Origin: Desulfuromusa sp.
GTDB lineage: Bacteria > Desulfobacterota > Desulfuromonadia > Desulfuromonadales > Geopsychrobacteraceae
Assembly: GCA_029934755.1 (NCBI GenBank)
Contig: JAOZLQ010000028.1
Coordinates: 1 to 17,342 of the forward strand
Length of the DNA stretch: 17,342 bases
Direction: 5' to 3'
This document shows positions 13,722 through 17,342 of this stretch, piece by piece (position 1 is the stretch's first letter; every line of letters begins with the position of its first letter). A program made the translations under genes and the position numbers. The notes under the pieces are model-generated. The model did not search any database. It saw only the letters and a program-made list of their open reading frames with translations, and was not told the DNA's origin.

Positions 13722-15383
13722 ATGAGCACACCAGAATCACCTGTGACTTCAAATTTTATTCGAACCATAATCAATGAAGACTTTGAAAGCGGCAAACGTG
13801 ATCAAGTCATTACTCGTTTCCCACCGGAGCCTAATGGTTATCTCCATATCGGGCACGCAAAAAGTTTCAGTCTCAATTTTGGTCTGGCAGAAGATTTCAA
13901 TGGTCGCTGCCATCTCCGTTTTGATGATACTAATCCGGTTAAAGAGGAGGATGAGTATGTTGAAGCAATTCAGGAGGATGTGCACTGGCTAGGATTTGAT
14001 TGGGGTGAGCATCTCCATTTTGCTTCTGATTACTTCGACCAATTCTATCTCTGGGCGGTACAATTGATCAACGCGGGAAAAGCTTATGTTGATAGCCAGA
14101 CCGCTGAACAGATGCGAGAAAATAGGGGGACGCTCACAGAACCTGGTCTTGATAGCCCCTATCGGGATCGCAGTATTGAGGAGAACCTTGAGCTTTTTGA
14201 TAAGATGAAAAAAGGTGATTTCCCTGATGGAGCACATATTTTACGGGCTAAAATAGATATGAGCTCTCCTAATATGAATCTGCGTGACCCTGCAATGTAC
14301 CGAATTCTCCACGCTCATCATCATCGTACTGGAGATAAATGGTGCATCTATCCGATGTATGATTTTGCTCACGGACAAGGAGATTCGATTGAAGGGGTCA
14401 CTTACTCGATTTGCACATTAGAATTTGAAGATCATCGACCCCTATACGAATGGTTTATCAAGGAACTCGGAATTTTTGCCCCGCAGCAAATTGAATTTGC
14501 CCGGTTGAACCTCAGTTTCACGGTGATGAGTAAGCGGAAGTTATTGCAGTTAGTGAATGACAAGCATGTTTCCGGCTGGGATGATCCGCGTATGCCGACT
14601 TTGGTTGGAATGCGTCGTCGTGGTTATCCCCCAGAAGCAATTCGAACCTTCTGCGAGCGGATCGGTGTTGGTAAGGGGGCTAGCTGGATTGATTTATCGG
14701 TTCTGGAAGAGTGTGTGCGAGAACAGCTTAATAAGACTGCTTTCCGACGTCAGGCGGTGCTTAACCCACTTAAAGTAACCCTATCCAACTATCCAACTGA
14801 TCAGATTGAAGAGTTGGATGCTCCCAATCATCCGCAACAACCCGAACTGGGAACCCGTAAGCTGCCGTTCAGCCATGAGTTGTATATCGATCGGGATGAT
14901 TTTATGGAGGATCCGCCAAAAAAATTCTTCCGCCTCGGGCCCGGTCGGGAAGTTCGTTTGCGCAATGGCTATATCATTAAATGTGATGAAGTGATCAAGG
15001 ATGAAAATGGCGAGGTTGTCGAACTGAAGTGTTCTGCCGATCTTGATACTTTAGGGAAAAATCCGGTTGGTCGAAAAGTAAAGGGGATTATCCACTGGGT
15101 GTCAGCAAGTCAGGCTAAAAAAGTCGAAGTTCGTCTCTATGATCGTTTGTTTAATCAAGAAAACCCTGATAAGGCAGAAAATTACCTGAATGCCATTAAT
15201 CCAGAATCTGTAAAAATCTCTACAGCTCTGGTCGAACCGGGGCTTCTGGAAGCAAAAAATGGCACCACGTTTCAGTTTGAACGGGTTGGGTATTTTACGG
15301 TTGATAGCGAAGATTCACAGTCGGGAAAGCCCGTTTTTAACCGAACAGTCACATTGCGAGATACTTGGGCTAAATTGAAATAA
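13722..15383 (+). CDS. glnS: Glutaminyl-tRNA synthetase
   Basis: The 553-residue class I synthetase charges tRNA-Gln. The HIGH motif is at residues 42-45 (HIGHAKS), and the KMSKS-equivalent is MSKRK at 269-273, as in E. coli GlnRS, which has almost the same length (554). The FPPEPNGYLHIGHAK block and LRFDDTNP distinguish it from glutamyl-tRNA synthetases, and the C-terminal anticodon-binding beta-barrels are present. Only 11 bases separate it from ispF. GAGGG overlapping the ispF stop supplies the ribosome site, so it is in the same operon. Direct GlnRS use implies that the genome need not rely on the GatCAB pathway for Gln. Confidence 0.96.
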   Translation: MSTPESPVTSNFIRTIINEDFESGKRDQVITRFPPEPNGYLHIGHAKSFSLNFGLAEDFNGRCHLRFDDTNPVKEEDEYVEAIQEDVHWLGFDWGEHLHFASDYFDQFYLWAVQLINAGKAYVDSQTAEQMRENRGTLTEPGLDSPYRDRSIEENLELFDKMKKGDFPDGAHILRAKIDMSSPNMNLRDPAMYRILHAHHHRTGDKWCIYPMYDFAHGQGDSIEGVTYSICTLEFEDHRPLYEWFIKELGIFAPQQIEFARLNLSFTVMSKRKLLQLVNDKHVSGWDDPRMPTLVGMRRRGYPPEAIRTFCERIGVGKGASWIDLSVLEECVREQLNKTAFRRQAVLNPLKVTLSNYPTDQIEELDAPNHPQQPELGTRKLPFSHELYIDRDDFMEDPPKKFFRLGPGREVRLRNGYIIKCDEVIKDENGEVVELKCSADLDTLGKNPVGRKVKGIIHWVSASQAKKVEVRLYDRLFNQENPDKAENYLNAINPESVKISTALVEPGLLEAKNGTTFQFERVGYFTVDSEDSQSGKPVFNRTVTLRDTWAKLK

Positions 15384-15390
15384 TATTCCA

Positions 15391-15500
15391 ATCCTTCTCC
15401 ATAAGGGAGAAGGTGGTTGAAAGCCGGATGAGGGGGAATCATGAGCATTCCTGTTACAGTACCCCCTCACCCTGACCCTTTCCCTGATGGAGAGGGAAAT
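15391..15500. repeat. REP-like palindromic repeat between glnS and cysS
   Basis: Three inverted pairs are nested or adjacent. CCTTCTCC (15393-15400) pairs with GGAGAAGG (15406-15413), GGTGAGGGGG-like GGATGAGGGGG (15426-15436) pairs with CCCCCTCACC (15462-15471), and TTTCCCT (15479-15485) pairs with AGGGAAA (15493-15499). The composition (CCCTCACCC and GAGAGGGA words) matches a type of dispersed intergenic palindrome seen in many proteobacterial genomes. There is no reading frame. It lies inside the glnS-cysS gap and could stabilise or attenuate the transcript. Dispersal is inferred. Confidence 0.65.
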
Positions 15501-15540
15501 ATTTTAAGGCATACGTAATAATTTTTCACGGAGATAATAT

Positions 15541-16986
15541 ATGGGTTTACGCGTTTACAACACAATGAGCGGTAAGAAGGAAGAATTTCAACCTCTGGTT
15601 CCCGGCAAAGTGGGAATGTATGTCTGTGGTGTTACGGTTTATGATTACTGCCATATCGGCCATGCTCGCGCTAACATTGTTTTTGATATCATCTTTCGCT
15701 ACTTGCAGTTTGCCGGTTATGAAACGACCTATGTGCGTAACTATACCGATGTTGATGATAAAATTATCAACCGGGCAAATGAACGAGGAATCTCAAGCCA
15801 GGAATTAGCTGAAGAATTTATTCAAGCATTTGATGAGGATATGGATGCTCTTGGATTAATCAAGCCAACTCATGAACCACGTGCGACACAATATATCCAG
15901 AAAATTATCGAGATCAATCAAAAGCTTATCGATAAAGGGATAGCTTACGAATCAGCAGGGGATGTTTACTACAGTGTTGATAAATTTCCTGATTATTTGA
16001 AACTTTCCAAACGAAATATGGAAGAGATGCAGGCTGGTGCGCGGATTGCACCGGGGGAACAAAAACGTAATCCCATGGATTTCGCTCTGTGGAAAGCGGA
16101 AAAACCGGGGGAGCCAAGTTGGGAATCACCTTGGGGGGCCGGTCGACCGGGTTGGCATATCGAGTGTTCAGCTATGAGTTCTTCCTTGCTTGGTGACAGT
16201 TTTGATATTCATGGAGGGGGCCGTGATTTGATTTTTCCTCATCATGAAAATGAAATTGCTCAGAGTGAAGGGGCCAGTGGGAAACAGTTTGTTAAATATT
16301 GGTTGCATAACGGCTTTGTTAATGTTGATCAAGAAAAGATGAGCAAGTCTCTCGGTAATTTTTTTACTATCCGCGATATTCTCAAAACCTATGATGCTGA
16401 AGTGATCCGTTTCTTTATTCTTTCGGCCCATTATCGTTCACCAATTGATTTTTCTGATCAGAACCTGGCTGAAGCACAGAGTGGGTTGAGGCGTTTTTAT
16501 GAGGCACTTGAATCTGCAGAAATAGCCACTGAAGGTCTTGACCAGACAGATATTGCCAGTGAAGAGGGTGCAAAGGTTGCAGAAAAATTCCGTGAAGCGA
16601 TGGATGATGATTTTAATACCGCTCTGGCGATTGCCCATTTATTTGATGGTGTCCGTGCCATGAATCGTTTGGTCGCAACTAAAAAATTCAGAAAAAAACC
16701 GGAGCTGGTTGCTCAGGTGCGTGATTTACATACGACTATTCTCCGTATGGGAGAAGTTATCGGTCTGTATCGTTCGCAACCGACCGAGTGGCTGGAAAAG
16801 GTGAAACTGGCTGGACTGACAGCGTTGGAAATAACTCAAGAAGAAATTGCAGAGCTTATCAAACAGCGCCTGCAGGCACGTGCGGAAAAAGATTTTTCCC
16901 GGAGTGACGAAATTCGTGGTGAACTTGAAGCTAAGGGAATTTTATTACTCGATACCCGTGAAGGGACAAATTGGAGGTTAAAGTAA
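15541..16986 (+). CDS. cysS: Cysteinyl-tRNA synthetase
   Basis: The 481-residue class I synthetase charges tRNA-Cys. Zinc and substrate residues begin with C29 in MYVCGVTVYDYCHIGHAR, the HIGH motif is at 38-41, and further zinc ligands lie in WHIECSAMS and HENEIAQSE. KMSKS is at 266-270. The C-terminal DALR-type anticodon domain is present and the length is normal (E. coli 461). ATG 15541 follows GGAG about 10 bases upstream. It is 157 bases after glnS with a REP-like palindrome in the gap, so co-transcription is possible but uncertain. Confidence 0.96.
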   Translation: MGLRVYNTMSGKKEEFQPLVPGKVGMYVCGVTVYDYCHIGHARANIVFDIIFRYLQFAGYETTYVRNYTDVDDKIINRANERGISSQELAEEFIQAFDEDMDALGLIKPTHEPRATQYIQKIIEINQKLIDKGIAYESAGDVYYSVDKFPDYLKLSKRNMEEMQAGARIAPGEQKRNPMDFALWKAEKPGEPSWESPWGAGRPGWHIECSAMSSSLLGDSFDIHGGGRDLIFPHHENEIAQSEGASGKQFVKYWLHNGFVNVDQEKMSKSLGNFFTIRDILKTYDAEVIRFFILSAHYRSPIDFSDQNLAEAQSGLRRFYEALESAEIATEGLDQTDIASEEGAKVAEKFREAMDDDFNTALAIAHLFDGVRAMNRLVATKKFRKKPELVAQVRDLHTTILRMGEVIGLYRSQPTEWLEKVKLAGLTALEITQEEIAELIKQRLQARAEKDFSRSDEIRGELEAKGILLLDTREGTNWRLK

Positions 16987-17066
16987 TTCACTGATTATTA
17001 AAGGCAATACAACGATTATATTTGAATGATCGATGAGTTTTCCCTGAAATTATGTGGAAATGTGAA

Positions 17067-17095
17067 TTGACATAAGATGCCCTTCGGTGTAGAAG
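17067..17095 (+). promoter_or_regulatory. Possible promoter of the cytochrome gene
   Basis: TTGACA (17067-17072) is a perfect -35 with TAGAAG at 17090-17095 after 17 bases. A perfect TATAAT also lies at 17121-17126 but has no matching -35. Either could serve; the cytochrome start is at 17150. Confidence 0.45.
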
Positions 17096-17149
17096 ACATA
17101 TGCGGATTTTACTTATGAAGTATAATAGATCAGATAATGGAGTTAATCG

Positions 17150-17342
17150 ATGAAGAATTTAGCATTTGTAGTTCTGGCCGTCGTTTTTTCTTTTATTCCG
17201 GTGTTCCTGGCACAACAGAATGGGATAAAAGCTCCGATCACCAAGGTAGAAGTCCTCGAAGAGGGAGTATCAAAATATGAGGGTGAAACCAAGGGGAATG
17301 TTTATTTTGATCACAACATGCACATTGAGGCATTAGAGGAAG
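17150..17342 (+). CDS. Exported c-type cytochrome-like protein, N-terminal fragment
   Basis: ATG at 17150 follows GGAG (17139-17142). The first 64 residues start with a signal peptide (NLAFVVLAVVFSFIPVFLA, cut before QQ). They then give a mature start with GNVYFDHNMHIEALEE, the VxFxHxxH pattern that precedes the first haem in c7/c3-type multihaem cytochromes. No CxxCH is inside the visible part because the gene runs off the window, so haem content is inferred, not seen. Such periplasmic cytochromes serve extracellular or anaerobic electron transfer. Confidence 0.55.
   Translation, partial: MKNLAFVVLAVVFSFIPVFLAQQNGIKAPITKVEVLEEGVSKYEGETKGNVYFDHNMHIEALEE

Noticed and set aside
16987..17066. 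Terminator after cysS
   Set aside because: No stable hairpin with a T tract was seen in this A+T-rich gap.

Overview
The window looks like a chromosomal stretch of an anaerobic, moderate-GC bacterium of the Desulfuromonadales/Desulfobacterota type. This is inferred from the gene order carD-ispD-ispF-glnS-cysS, a PilZ protein, a partial c7/c3-like cytochrome and a candidate small selenoprotein. No rRNA, tRNA, CRISPR array, phage or transposase gene was seen.

Left part (1-2000): the end of a sensor histidine kinase is followed by a short gene whose reading frame runs through an in-frame UGA. The UGA is followed by a hairpin with the geometry of a bacterial SECIS element, so the gene is read here as a 55-residue membrane-anchored selenoprotein with a UxxxxC motif. 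A terminator-like hairpin, a ~170 bp palindromic MITE-like repeat and a second terminator come next. Then comes a two-gene vitamin B3 salvage operon: a PnuC transporter and a NadR-type nicotinamide riboside kinase.

Middle part (2000-6650): on the minus strand lie a cardiolipin synthase, a small protein with eight Cys pairs (four predicted zinc sites) and a PilZ protein. On the plus strand is a tail-specific protease (Prc) ending in a strong terminator.

Zinc block (6660-9741): znuA diverges from zur-znuC-znuB across a perfect Zur operator palindrome. The znuC 5' end carries two in-frame stop codons (TAG and TAA), both where Gln codons would be expected. The gene is therefore decayed, started internally, or mis-sequenced. 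The rest of znuC and znuB is intact.

Right part (9837-17342): a PanE-like ketopantoate reductase and a TPR-containing exported protein lie on the minus strand. Then come carD with a clear sigma70 promoter and terminator, ispD-ispF (4-base overlap, MEP isoprenoid pathway), glnS, a palindromic REP-like element, cysS, and the start of an exported c-type cytochrome.

The most notable items are the candidate selenoprotein at 263-430 and the doubly interrupted znuC.
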